Under the pieces are notes generated by a model that was given only the letters and a program-made list of their open reading frames with translations, ran no database searches and was not told where the DNA came from. From Cauispirillum nitrogeniifigens (GTDB taxonomy: Bacteria > Pseudomonadota > Alphaproteobacteria > Rhodospirillales > Rhodospirillaceae), in contig NZ_JBLOOT010000001.1 in the NCBI RefSeq assembly GCF_049800675.1, positions 372,001 to 436,000 of the forward strand: a stretch of DNA of 64,000 nt. Reading direction: 5' to 3'. The translations under genes were made by a program, and so were the position numbers. Below, one piece after another: positions 27,346 to 35,505 of the stretch; the stretch's first letter is position 1; each line of letters begins with the position of its first letter.

Positions 27346-28326
27346 CTAAAAGTGCCGGAACCCCGGCCCCAGCCCGGTAATCTCCACGCCGTCGGCGTCC
27401 CGCAGGCGCACCCCCGGCTCCGCCGTGCAGCGTCCGATGACGGTCACCGGAACGCCGGTCGCGCGCGCCGCCGCCGCCACGGCCGGTTCGTGCTGCGGCG
27501 CGAAGGCGATCAGTAGTTCATAGTCGTCGCCGCCCCCGGCGACAACCGCCAGCCAGTCATCCCTGCCCTGCAAGGCCGCCACGGCCGGAGACACCGGCAG
27601 GGCGGCGGCCTCCACCTCCGCCCCGACTCCCGAGGCGGCGCAGATATGACCGAGATCCTGGAGCAATCCGTCGGAGACATCCATCGCCGCCGAGGCGAGT
27701 CCCACCAGCGCCCGCCCCAGCCCCAGGCGCGGGCGCGGCAGCCGGTAGCGGTCGGCCAGCCAGGCAATCGAGTCGGCGTCAAGAACGGCGGCCAACTCCC
27801 CGCGCGCCGCCCGCAGGCCGAAGGCGCCGTCGCCAAGGGTGCCGCTGACCGCCAGCAGGTCGCCCGGCCGCGCGCCGGAGCGGCGCAGCGCCTTGCCGGC
27901 CTCCACGGTGCCCAGGGCGGTCAGGGAGAACACTGCCGGTCCTGGCGTGGCAACCGTGTCGCCGCCCAGCACCGGGACGGAGAACTCCTCCACGTCCTGG
28001 CCCAGCCCTTGCGCGAACACCTCCACCCAGGCATCGGAACAGGTCCGGGGGAAGGCGCAGGCGGCAAAAAGCCCCACGGGCTCGGCCCCCATGGCGGCAA
28101 GGTCGGACAGGTTCACGCGGGCCAGCTTGCGGGCCACGAGGTCGGGCGGATCATCAGGCAGGTAGTGGACCCCGGCGACGATGGCGTCGGTGGTCACCAC
28201 CAGTTCCCGCCCCGGCGGAACGGCCAGGACGGCGGCATCGTCGCGCAGGTCCAGGGCCCCGGGCGCGCCGCGTGTCAGCGGCGCGAACAGGGCCTTGATT
28301 TGCTCGAACTCACCGCGCCGGGCCAT
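27346..28326 (-). CDS. thiL: thiamine-monophosphate kinase
   Basis: A 326-residue kinase making thiamine diphosphate from thiamine monophosphate and ATP. The start MARRGEFEQIKALFAPL at 28326 is the normal ThiL N terminus and overlaps nusB by 17 bases. Motifs include LRDDAAVL, VVTTDAIVAGVHY with metal-binding Asp residues, LARVNLSDLAAMGAEPVG, VLGGDTV and AMDVSDGLLQDLGHI. The nusB-thiL pairing is common in bacteria. Confidence 0.95.
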   Translation of the reverse strand: MARRGEFEQIKALFAPLTRGAPGALDLRDDAAVLAVPPGRELVVTTDAIVAGVHYLPDDPPDLVARKLARVNLSDLAAMGAEPVGLFAACAFPRTCSDAWVEVFAQGLGQDVEEFSVPVLGGDTVATPGPAVFSLTALGTVEAGKALRRSGARPGDLLAVSGTLGDGAFGLRAARGELAAVLDADSIAWLADRYRLPRPRLGLGRALVGLASAAMDVSDGLLQDLGHICAASGVGAEVEAAALPVSPAVAALQGRDDWLAVVAGGGDDYELLIAFAPQHEPAVAAAARATGVPVTVIGRCTAEPGVRLRDADGVEITGLGPGFRHF

Positions 28327-28858
28327 TACCACCCTGCGGCCGGGGCGCGCGGGGGGCGTCCATCTGCTCGGGCCGGACCTCACGCGCCAGGCGGTCGAGC
28401 ACGGCGTTGACCATGCCGGCCTCCGGCGCGTCGTAGAAGGCCCGGGCCATGCCGACGTATTCGGAGATGACCACGCGCGGCGGCACCTCGGATCGCTCGA
28501 CCAGTTCGTAGATGCCGCAGCGCAGGATGTTGCGCAGGATGGGCTCCAGGCGCTCGGCCTCCCAGCCGCTGGACAGCGACTTGGCGATGATGTCGTCCAG
28601 CCGCTCGCGCATGGCGGCGGCGCCGCGCACCAGGACGGAGAACATCTCGGCGTTCAGTTCGATCAGCGGAACCACTTCCTCGGTTTCGAGGTCGAGATCC
28701 TCGGCGACCACTTCGCCGCCGATGGCGCCGCTGAGGAAGTCGGCGACCACGTCGTCGACGCGGCTGCCGGCCATGTCCATCTGGTACAGCGCCTGAACGG
28801 CGGCGAGCCGCGACGCGCCACGGCGCAGCGCGGAGTCGGATTTTTTCTTTTCGATCAT
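28310..28858 (-). CDS. nusB: transcription antitermination factor NusB
   Basis: A 182-residue all-helical RNA-binding protein that joins NusE (S10) on boxA RNA in rRNA antitermination. Family marks are RLAAVQALYQMDMAGSRVDDV near the N terminus and LEPILRNILRCGIYELVE. Next comes PPRVVISEYVGMARAFYDAPEAGMVNAVLD, here split by normal variation. It lies 10 bases after ribH, the standard ribH-nusB order. Confidence 0.96.
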   Translation of the reverse strand: MIEKKKSDSALRRGASRLAAVQALYQMDMAGSRVDDVVADFLSGAIGGEVVAEDLDLETEEVVPLIELNAEMFSVLVRGAAAMRERLDDIIAKSLSSGWEAERLEPILRNILRCGIYELVERSEVPPRVVISEYVGMARAFYDAPEAGMVNAVLDRLAREVRPEQMDAPRAPRPQGGNGPAR

Positions 28859-28868
28859 CGTATCGGCC

Positions 28869-29324
28869 TTACAGGCCCAGTTCCCGCTTGATGTTGATCA
28901 TGCGCAGGCAGGCCTTCGCGGCCTTTCCGCCCAGGTTCTTGCCGTCGACCCTGGCGCGGTCGAGCGCCTGCTGACGGGTCTGGCAGGTGAGGATGCCGTT
29001 GCCGACGGCCAGGGAATAGTCCAGGGCCAGTTTCTGGATGCCGCCCATGGCCTCCCGGCAGACGTGCTCGTAGTGGTCGGTCTCGCCCTTGATGGCACAG
29101 CCCAGGACGATGTAGCCGGCGAAACGCGTGTCGGTGGCGCGCAGTTCCATGGCCCGGATGGCGAACCGCACCACCGCCGGGATCTCCAGGACGCCCGGAA
29201 CGATGACGCGCTTGTAGCCCGCCCCCTGGGCCGTCAGCTCCTGCACCGCGCCCTTGACCAGATGGTCGGCGATGTCTTCGTAGAAGCGCGCCTCGACGAT
29301 GAGAATGCGCGGTCCCCCCGCCAT
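28869..29324 (-). CDS. ribH: 6,7-dimethyl-8-ribityllumazine synthase
   Basis: A 151-residue subunit of the icosahedral or pentameric lumazine synthase, the penultimate step of riboflavin synthesis. It has EARFYEDIADHLVKGA, the substrate loop VPGVLEIPAVVRFAI, and GCAIKGETDHYEHVCREAMGG with the catalytic His. Only 2 bases separate it from ribBA, and it is part of the riboflavin operon. Confidence 0.97.
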   Translation of the reverse strand: MAGGPRILIVEARFYEDIADHLVKGAVQELTAQGAGYKRVIVPGVLEIPAVVRFAIRAMELRATDTRFAGYIVLGCAIKGETDHYEHVCREAMGGIQKLALDYSLAVGNGILTCQTRQQALDRARVDGKNLGGKAAKACLRMINIKRELGL

Positions 29325-29326
29325 GC

Positions 29327-30442
29327 TTACTTCTCCCCGCTTGAAATGGGCCGGCGTCCTACGACCTTCAGCCCATAGCCGTCCAGACCGATGATGTGCT
29401 TTTCGGTGTTGGACAAGAGGACCATGTCGTGCACCCCCAGGTCCAGAAGGATCTGCGCGCCGACGCCATAGTCGACCAGGCGGCTTTCGGCCACTGGCTC
29501 GCCCAGGCGCTCGCGCAGGGAGTCGGACAGGGTGGAGCGGTTGGGCTCGCGCAGCAGCACGACGACGCCGCGCCCTTCCTCGGCGATCATCGCCATGGCC
29601 GCCTGGAGCTGCCCCTGGCGGCCGCCGTGGACGTCGCCCAGGACATCGTCGAGGACGTGCAGGGCATGCATGCGCACCGGCACCGGATCGGGGCCGGAGA
29701 TGTCGCCCTTCACCAGGGCGATGTGCTCGGCATAGGCCAGGGTGTTGACGTAGACCGACATCTTCCAGGTGCCGCCGTGCGCCGACTCGAAATCGGTCTC
29801 GACCTCCTTGCGCACCAGCCGCTCGGTGCGGCGGCGATAGGCGATGAGGTCGGCGATGGTGGCGATCTTCAGGCCGTGCCGCTGGGCGAACTTCACCAGG
29901 TCCGGCATGCGGGCCATGGTGCCGTCCTCGTTCATGATCTCGCAGATCACGCCGGCGGGGTTGAGGCCGGCCAGGCGGGAGATGTCCACCGCCGCCTCGG
30001 TATGGCCGGCGCGCACCAGCACGCCGCCATCACGGGCCATCAGCGGAAAGACGTGGCCGGGCGTGGCGATGTCGAACTTGCCCTTGGTCGGGTCGATGGC
30101 GACCGACACCGTGCGCGCCCGGTCGGAGGCGGAGATGCCGGTGGTCACACCCTCGCGCGCCTCGATGGAGACGGTGAAGGCGGTGGCCAGACGCGACTGG
30201 TTGTGCGCCTGCATCATCGGCAGGTCGAGCTGCTGGCAGCGCTCGGCGGTCAGCGACAGGCAGATCAGCCCACGGCCGTGCATGGCCATGAAGTTGATGG
30301 CGTCCGGGGTGGCCATCTGGGCGGGGATGACCAGATCGCCCTCGTTCTCCCGGTCCTCGTCATCGACCAGGATGAACATCCGGCCGTTGCGGGCCTCGTC
30401 GATGATCTCTTCGATGGGCGACAGGTACTCGCTGTAGGCCAC
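29327..30442 (-). CDS. ribB: DHBP synthase fused to a degenerate GTP cyclohydrolase II domain (RibBX type)
   Basis: A 371-residue two-domain protein. The first ~200 residues are 3,4-dihydroxy-2-butanone 4-phosphate synthase, with VDDEDRENEGDLVIPA and GHTEAAVDISRLAGL intact. The second half aligns in length with GTP cyclohydrolase II but lacks its zinc cysteines: the stretch reads MHALHVLDDVLGDVHGG. The catalytic GRGIG loop is replaced by LLREPNRSTLSDSL. It should therefore supply DHBP but not open GTP. The same variant is known in many Proteobacteria, and a separate RibA must exist elsewhere. Confidence 0.92.
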   Translation of the reverse strand: MAYSEYLSPIEEIIDEARNGRMFILVDDEDRENEGDLVIPAQMATPDAINFMAMHGRGLICLSLTAERCQQLDLPMMQAHNQSRLATAFTVSIEAREGVTTGISASDRARTVSVAIDPTKGKFDIATPGHVFPLMARDGGVLVRAGHTEAAVDISRLAGLNPAGVICEIMNEDGTMARMPDLVKFAQRHGLKIATIADLIAYRRRTERLVRKEVETDFESAHGGTWKMSVYVNTLAYAEHIALVKGDISGPDPVPVRMHALHVLDDVLGDVHGGRQGQLQAAMAMIAEEGRGVVVLLREPNRSTLSDSLRERLGEPVAESRLVDYGVGAQILLDLGVHDMVLLSNTEKHIIGLDGYGLKVVGRRPISSGEK

Positions 30443-30446
30443 GGGT

Positions 30447-31037
30447 TCAGTCCTTGTCCATCAGCCGCGCGACGTAGCGGGCCAGCATGTCGATTTCCAT
30501 GTTCACCCTCGCCCCCGGAACCAGGCCGCCGAAGGTGGTGACCTGCTGGGTGTGCGGGATGACGTTGATGCCGAAGCGGGCGTCGTCGACCTCGTTGACG
30601 GTCAGCGACACGCCGTCGAGCGCCACCGAGCCCTTGGGCGCGACGTATTTCTTCAGGGCCTGCGGCGCCTCGAAGGTATAGCGCACCGACTCCCCGAAGG
30701 GCTCCACGGCGACCACCGTGGCGACGCCGTCGACATGGCCGGAGACGATGTGGCCGCCCAGTTCGTCACCCACCGCCAGGGCGCGCTCGAAGTTCACCGC
30801 CGTGCCCTCCTCCCACGCGCCGAGGGTGGTCTTGGACAACGTTTCGGCGGAGGCATCGACGGCGAACCAGCCGTCCCCCTTCTCGATGACGGTCAGGCAC
30901 ACGCCGTTGCAGGCGATGGACGCGCCGATGGCCACGCCGCCCATGTCATAGGCGGTGGCGAATTCAAACCGGGCATCGCCGCCCTTGCGTTCGACCCGCC
31001 GCACGCGGCCCAGGTCGGTGATGATTCCGGTAAACAT
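30447..31037 (-). CDS. ribE: riboflavin synthase alpha chain
   Basis: A 196-residue enzyme dismutating two lumazines into riboflavin. The invariant start MFTGIITDLGRV is present. The two lumazine-binding repeats are visible: GASIACNGVCLTVIE with SAETLSKTTLG in the first, and GSVALDGVSLTVNEV with VIPHTQQVTTFG in the second. The start shares one base with the ribD stop. Confidence 0.97.
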   Translation of the reverse strand: MFTGIITDLGRVRRVERKGGDARFEFATAYDMGGVAIGASIACNGVCLTVIEKGDGWFAVDASAETLSKTTLGAWEEGTAVNFERALAVGDELGGHIVSGHVDGVATVVAVEPFGESVRYTFEAPQALKKYVAPKGSVALDGVSLTVNEVDDARFGINVIPHTQQVTTFGGLVPGARVNMEIDMLARYVARLMDKD

Positions 31038-32155
31038 CAGCGCCTCTCGTAGATCTCTAACAGGTCGCCGCCGACGGCTTCGATGGCGCGCCTCGAAAAA
31101 TCCGGGCAGTCGGCCAGCCGGTCAAGCCCCAAATCGCCCACGCCCGGCAGGCCGCCACCGCCGATGACCTTGGCGGCGCGGAACCACACCAGCCGGTCGA
31201 CCAGCCCGTGGGCCAGCAAGCTGGCCGCCACGCGGCCGCCGCCTTCGACCAGGACACGGGTGATGCCCCGGCCGGCGAGGGTTTCCAGCACCGCCCCCAG
31301 GTCAAGCCCGCCGTCGCGTGCCGCCCTGACGGGCAGCACCTCGGCGCCGGACGCCTCGAACGCCCGCGCCGCGTCGGCCCCGCCCTCGTCGTCGTGCAGG
31401 CGGAAGATCCAGGTCGGAGCGACCGCCGCGGACCGCACCAGATGGCTTTGCGGATCAAGCGTCAGGCGGCTGTCCAGAACCACGCGCACCACCGGACGGG
31501 GATCGACCCCGGCCAGCCGGCAGGTCAGGTCGGGGTCGTCGGCCCGCGCGGTGCCCGAGCCGATCAGCACGGCATCGTGGCGGGCCCGCTCCAGGTGGGC
31601 GCGCTGGCGGGCCTGCGGGCCGGTGATCCACTTGCTCTCGCCCGAGGCGGCGGCGATGCGGCCATCCAGGGACGTGGCGATCTTCAGCGTCACCAGCGGA
31701 CGTCCCTCGTCCAGCCGGTTGAAGAAGCCGGCGTTGAGGCGCCGCGCCTCGGCCTCGCGCACGCCTTCGACCACTTCGATACCGGCGGCGCGCAGGGCGG
31801 CGATGCCCTTGCCCGACACGCGCGGGTCGCTGTCGCCGCAGGCAACGACGCAGCGGACGATGCCGGCGGCGATCAGCGCGTCGACGCACGGCGGCGTCCT
31901 GCCGTGGTGGCTACAGGGCTCCAGGGTGACATAGGCGGTGGCGCCGCGCGCCGCGCCGCCGGCCCGCGCCAGGGCTTCGGTCTCGGCATGCGGCCGGCCG
32001 CCGGGCTGGGTCCAGCCCCGCCCGACCACGCGGCCGTCGCGCACCAGCACGCAGCCGACCGCCGGATTGGGCCACACATTGCCCAGCCCCCGCGCCGCCA
32101 GCGCCAGGGCGGCGTCCATGAAGGCCAGGTCAGTCGTCGTCGTGCTGTCCGCCAC
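31037..32155 (-). CDS. ribD: bifunctional deaminase/reductase RibD
   Basis: A 372-residue enzyme for the second and third steps of riboflavin synthesis. The N-terminal deaminase has the zinc motifs GGRPHAETEAL and LEPCSHHGRTPPC. The C-terminal reductase has VTLKIATSLDGRIA and VLVEGGGRVAASLL. The GTG at 32155 is chosen because residues before FMDAALALAARG are usual in RibD; it overlaps nrdR by 26 bases. An ATG at 32119 would give a shorter protein with no overlap. Neither start has a strong ribosome binding site. Confidence 0.94.
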   Translation of the reverse strand: MADSTTTTDLAFMDAALALAARGLGNVWPNPAVGCVLVRDGRVVGRGWTQPGGRPHAETEALARAGGAARGATAYVTLEPCSHHGRTPPCVDALIAAGIVRCVVACGDSDPRVSGKGIAALRAAGIEVVEGVREAEARRLNAGFFNRLDEGRPLVTLKIATSLDGRIAAASGESKWITGPQARQRAHLERARHDAVLIGSGTARADDPDLTCRLAGVDPRPVVRVVLDSRLTLDPQSHLVRSAAVAPTWIFRLHDDEGGADAARAFEASGAEVLPVRAARDGGLDLGAVLETLAGRGITRVLVEGGGRVAASLLAHGLVDRLVWFRAAKVIGGGGLPGVGDLGLDRLADCPDFSRRAIEAVGGDLLEIYERR

Positions 32156-32597
32156 CGAGAGTCTCAACAAAGTCCTCGAAGTCTTTGGCTTCGCGGAAGT
32201 TCTTGTACACGGAGGCATACCGGACGTATGCCACCTGATCGAGGCTCTGAAGAGCCTCCATGACCATTTCCCCGATCTGGGATGAGGGAATTTCAGTCTC
32301 GCCGGAGCTTTCCAGCCGGCGCTGGATGCCGCTGACGATGCGCTCGATCCGCTCCTCGTCCACCTTCCGCTTGCGGCAGGCGATGGAGATGGAGCGGACC
32401 AGCTTGTCGCGGTCGAAGGGGGTGCGCTGGCCGTTCTTCTTCATCACGATCAGGTCGCGCAGCTGGACCCGTTCAAAGGTCGTGAACCGCGACGAACAAG
32501 CCGGACAGAACCGTCGGCGGCGAATGGCGGAGTTGTCCTCGGTGGGACGGGAGTCCTTCACCTGGGTATCTTCATTGCCGCAGAACGGACAGCGCAT
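32130..32597 (-). CDS. nrdR: transcriptional repressor NrdR
   Basis: A 155-residue repressor of ribonucleotide reductase genes. It has an N-terminal zinc ribbon, MRCPFCGNEDTQVKDSR with the second pair in RRFCPACSSRFTTFE, followed by the ATP-cone: VMKKNGQRTPFDRDKLVRSI. It senses ATP/dATP. It lies between glyA (55-base gap) and ribD, a conserved alphaproteobacterial order. Confidence 0.97.
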   Translation of the reverse strand: MRCPFCGNEDTQVKDSRPTEDNSAIRRRRFCPACSSRFTTFERVQLRDLIVMKKNGQRTPFDRDKLVRSISIACRKRKVDEERIERIVSGIQRRLESSGETEIPSSQIGEMVMEALQSLDQVAYVRYASVYKNFREAKDFEDFVETLGGGQHDDD

Positions 32598-32652
32598 GAA
32601 CGCCCCCTCCTCTGTTGGAATGCAGCCCGATCAGTCCGCGATCAGTCCCCGA

Positions 32653-33945
32653 TCAGTCCAGCGTGGGATAGATCGGGAAACGGCCGCACAGTTCCTCGAC
32701 GCGGGCCCGCACCGAGGCTTCCGCCGCGCTGTTGTCCTCGCGGTTGGCGGCCAGGCCGTCGAGCACCTCGACGATCAGGCGGCCGACTTCCTGGAACTCG
32801 GCGACGCCGAAGCCGCGGGTGGTGCCGGCCGGGGTGCCCAGGCGGACGCCCGAGGTCACCATCGGCTTTTCCGGGTCGAACGGGATGCCGTTCTTGTTGC
32901 AGGTGATGCCGGCGCGCTCCAGGCTCTGCTCGGCGATGTTGCCGGTCAGGCCCTTGGGCCGCAGGTCGACCAGCATCAGGTGGGTGTCGGTGCCGCCCGA
33001 GACGATGTCCAGGCCGCCGGCCATCAGCACCTCGGCCAGGGCCTTGGCGTTGGCAACCACCTGCTGGGCGTACTGCTTGAACTCGGGGCGCAGCGCCTCG
33101 CCGAAGGCCACCGCCTTGGCGGCGACGATGTGCATCAGCGGCCCGCCCTGGAGCCCCGGGAACACGGCCGAGTTGATCTTCTTGCCGATGTCGGGGTTGT
33201 TGGACAGGATCATGCCGCCGCGCGGGCCGCGCAGGGTCTTGTGGGTGGTGGTGGTCACCACGTCGGCGATGGGCAGCGGGCTGGGATGCACGCCGCCGGC
33301 GACCAGGCCGGCGAAGTGGGCCATGTCGACCATCATCAGCGCGCCGACCTTGTCGCAGATAGCGCGGAAGCGCTGGAAATCGATGACGCGCGGATAGGCC
33401 GAGCCGCCGCAGATCATCAGCGTCGGCTTGTGCTCGGTGGCCAGGGCCTCGACCTCGTCATAGTCGATCTGGCCGTCCTGGCGGCGCACGCCGTACTGCA
33501 CGGCGTTGTACCACTTGCCCGACAGCGCCGGCGGGGCGCCGTGGGTCAGGTGACCGCCGGCGGCCAGGCTCATGCCCATGATGGTGTCGCCGGGCTTGGT
33601 CAGGGCCAGCATCACCGCGCCGTTGGCCTGCGCACCGGCGTGCGGCTGGACGTTGACGTACTCGCAGTTGAACAGTTCCTTGGCCCGCGCGATGGCCAGC
33701 GCCTCGGCCTCGTCGACGAACTCGCAACCGCCGTAGTAGCGCTTGCCCGGATAGCCCTCGGCGTACTTGTTGGTCAGCACCGTGCCGGCGGCGTCGAGCA
33801 CCGCCTTGGAGACGATGTTCTCCGAGGCGATCAGTTCGATCTGGTTCTTCTGGCGGGCGACCTCGCGGCGCACGGCGCCCATGATGGCGGGATCGGACTC
33901 GGCCAGGGACTGGGTGAAGAAGGTCGAAGGGACGGCGTAGGACAT
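32653..33945 (-). CDS. glyA: serine hydroxymethyltransferase
   Basis: A 430-residue PLP enzyme interconverting serine and glycine with tetrahydrofolate. Motifs: IELIASENIVSKAVL, YPGKRYYGGCEFVDEAE, VNVQPHAGAQANGAV, and the PLP-Lys motif VTTTTHKTLRGPRGG with Lys236. The start at 33945 follows GAGGAA. It heads the nrdR-rib-nus operon region and is probably co-transcribed. Confidence 0.98.
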   Translation of the reverse strand: MSYAVPSTFFTQSLAESDPAIMGAVRREVARQKNQIELIASENIVSKAVLDAAGTVLTNKYAEGYPGKRYYGGCEFVDEAEALAIARAKELFNCEYVNVQPHAGAQANGAVMLALTKPGDTIMGMSLAAGGHLTHGAPPALSGKWYNAVQYGVRRQDGQIDYDEVEALATEHKPTLMICGGSAYPRVIDFQRFRAICDKVGALMMVDMAHFAGLVAGGVHPSPLPIADVVTTTTHKTLRGPRGGMILSNNPDIGKKINSAVFPGLQGGPLMHIVAAKAVAFGEALRPEFKQYAQQVVANAKALAEVLMAGGLDIVSGGTDTHLMLVDLRPKGLTGNIAEQSLERAGITCNKNGIPFDPEKPMVTSGVRLGTPAGTTRGFGVAEFQEVGRLIVEVLDGLAANREDNSAAEASVRARVEELCGRFPIYPTLD

Positions 33946-33984
33946 CGCGGCGGGTTCCTCAACGGGGTTCCAACAAGGGAACAA

Positions 33985-34006
33985 GGCCCGCCGGCGGCGG
34001 CGGGCC
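33985..34006 (-). terminator. GC-rich hairpin between rpiB and glyA
   Basis: GGCCCGCCG and CGGCGGGCC form a 9-bp stem with a 4-base loop. In the rpiB direction it is followed by only a weak T stretch (CTTGTT), so it may be a terminator or an RNA stability element. Confidence 0.4.
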
Positions 34007-34070
34007 GTCTTGATCATCGGTGCTGGCCGGTCCCCGGCGCTGCGGCGCGCGGGCGGCCCTGATTGGCGGC

Positions 34071-34520
34071 TCAGCCCTGGGGGGCGCGGCTCATCTTCTC
34101 GACGCGGCCCTGGTGGCGGCCGCCCTCGAACTCGGTGGACAGGAAGATGTCCACGCAGTCCTTGGCGACCTCCGGGCCGGTGGTGCGGCCACCCAGGACC
34201 AGGACGTTGGCGTCATTGTGCAGGCGGCTCATGCGGGCGCCATAGGCATCGTGGACCAGCGCGGCGCGTACATGCGGATGGCGGTTGGCGGCAATGGAGA
34301 TGCCGATGCCCGAGCCGCACAGCAGGATGCCGCGGCTGGCCCGCCCGTCCTTCAGGGCCTGCGCCAGGATGTCGGCGTAGTCCGGGTAGTCCACCGAGTC
34401 CATCGTGGTGGTGCCCAGCTCCAGGACCGTCAGCCCCTTGGCCTCGACATGCTTCTTCAGCGCGTCCTTGAGGTCCAGGGCCCCGTGATCGGAGGCAAAG
34501 GCGATGGTGTCATTCGGCAT
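34071..34520 (-). CDS. rpiB: ribose-5-phosphate isomerase B
   Basis: A 149-residue RpiB/LacAB-type sugar phosphate isomerase. Motifs are IAFASDHGALDLK at the N terminus, DYPDYADILAQAL, and GILLCGSGIGISIAANRHP with the catalytic Cys, followed by RLHNDANVLVLGG. The start at 34520 gives MPNDTIAFASD, and an upstream extension is non-homologous. It interconverts ribose-5-phosphate and ribulose-5-phosphate, the precursor of the RibB reaction encoded nearby. Confidence 0.96.
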   Translation of the reverse strand: MPNDTIAFASDHGALDLKDALKKHVEAKGLTVLELGTTTMDSVDYPDYADILAQALKDGRASRGILLCGSGIGISIAANRHPHVRAALVHDAYGARMSRLHNDANVLVLGGRTTGPEVAKDCVDIFLSTEFEGGRHQGRVEKMSRAPQG

Positions 34521-34754
34521 GGCCCGTGTTCCGCGCTCTGTGGGGGATGTCGATGCCGCCCCTCTTACCATATGTCCGCCCGGATTGCCAACGCACCACG
34601 ACATCCGGTGCGCCAGCAGGACACGCAAGGGGGCGTCAAGTCAATCGGCAATATCGCGGGAATAAACTGCGGGTCATTTGCGCACGACCATTGACAGGAA
34701 CATGGTTCAGTGCGAGAGAATGGCAGAGCAAACCCAACGAGAGGTTCCCCCACC

Positions 34755-35222
34755 ATGTCGGATCAAGCCTCCCTGCCGTCGTCCTCCGATGACACCTTGC
34801 GCCTGGCCGCCAAGGTGGTCACCGCCTACGTGGGCTGCAACAAGACTTCCGCGGCACAGATTCCCGAACTGATTCAGACGGTTTTCGCCGCCCTTTCATC
34901 CGCTGGGCAAGGTGCGGAGCCGGTGCAGGAAGTCCTGCGCCCGGCCGTTCCGGCCAAGAAATCAGTTACGCCGGACTACCTCATCTGCCTGGAGGACGGC
35001 AAGAAGCTGAAGATGCTCAAGCGGCACCTGCGCACGACCTACGGCCTGACGCCCGAGGAATACCGCGCCAAGTGGGGCCTGTCGCCCGACTATCCGATGG
35101 TCGCCCCGAACTATGCGGCGCAGCGGTCACAGTTCGCCAAGGACATCGGCCTGGGCCGCCGCCCGGAGCCCGAGGCCGCGCCCGCCCCGGCCAAGACCCG
35201 CCGGCGCCGGACGGCCTCCTGA
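34755..35222 (+). CDS. mucR: Ros/MucR-family transcriptional regulator with incomplete zinc site
   Basis: A 155-residue regulator of the Ros/MucR family, which acts on exopolysaccharide, motility and virulence-type genes in alphaproteobacteria. The DNA-binding core is YLICLEDGKKLKMLKRHL with EEYRAKWGLSPDYPMV. Of the four Ros zinc ligands, Cys78 and His91 are present, the second Cys is Asp81, and the last His is replaced (Thr95/Tyr96). The tail is Ala/Pro-rich and basic (KTRRRR). The start at 34755 follows GAGAGG. A TTGACA at 34691 may be the -35 of its promoter. A strong terminator follows. Confidence 0.9.
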   Translation: MSDQASLPSSSDDTLRLAAKVVTAYVGCNKTSAAQIPELIQTVFAALSSAGQGAEPVQEVLRPAVPAKKSVTPDYLICLEDGKKLKMLKRHLRTTYGLTPEEYRAKWGLSPDYPMVAPNYAAQRSQFAKDIGLGRRPEPEAAPAPAKTRRRRTAS

Positions 35223-35240
35223 TCAGGCCGCATCATGAAG

Positions 35241-35267
35241 AAGGGCCGCCCCACCGGGCGGCCCTTT
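35241..35267 (+). terminator. intrinsic terminator after mucR
   Basis: AAGGGCCGCCC, a 4-base loop, GGGCGGCCCTTT, then TCTC. It lies 18 bases after the mucR stop and directly before the stop of the convergent 73-residue gene, so it can serve both. Confidence 0.75.
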
Positions 35268-35268
35268 C

Positions 35269-35490
35269 TCATTTCGCAGGCCCCGCCCCCGCCTTCCCCA
35301 GGACGTAACGCAGCTTGCGCAACGCTGCCTGGGTCATCGAGAACCTGGTGTAGGACGTGGGGCAGACCACCTGGACCTCGGTGTTGGTGGCCACGTGAAT
35401 GGCAGACACGCGGGTGGAGGCGCCGATGGTGTGCAGTTCCACCAGCACCTCCCCCAGGTCGTTATCGCGGATGTTGTTGCGCTGCCCCAT
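35269..35490 (-). CDS. small conserved-looking protein of unknown function
   Basis: A 73-residue protein I cannot assign. It has alternating strands (EVLVELHTIGASTRVSAIHV, TEVQVVCPTS) and a basic helical C-terminal half (MTQAALRKLRYVLGK). There is no signal peptide and one Cys. It starts 15 bases after the hydroxyisobutyrate dehydrogenase stop and is probably the last gene of the valine-degradation operon. Confidence 0.6.
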   Translation of the reverse strand: MGQRNNIRDNDLGEVLVELHTIGASTRVSAIHVATNTEVQVVCPTSYTRFSMTQAALRKLRYVLGKAGAGPAK

Positions 35491-35505
35491 CGTGGTCCCG
35501 GCGGA

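Noticed and set aside
30443..32600. Possible FMN riboswitch in the riboflavin operon
   Set aside because: Genes are packed with almost no untranslated space and no FMN aptamer core was seen.
33985..34006. Recurring GGCCC-type hairpins as a dispersed repeat family (REP-like)
   Set aside because: The stems at 19176, 24525, 33985, 35241, 44669 and 51964 share GGCCC only because terminators in GC-rich genomes look alike. The remaining sequences differ.
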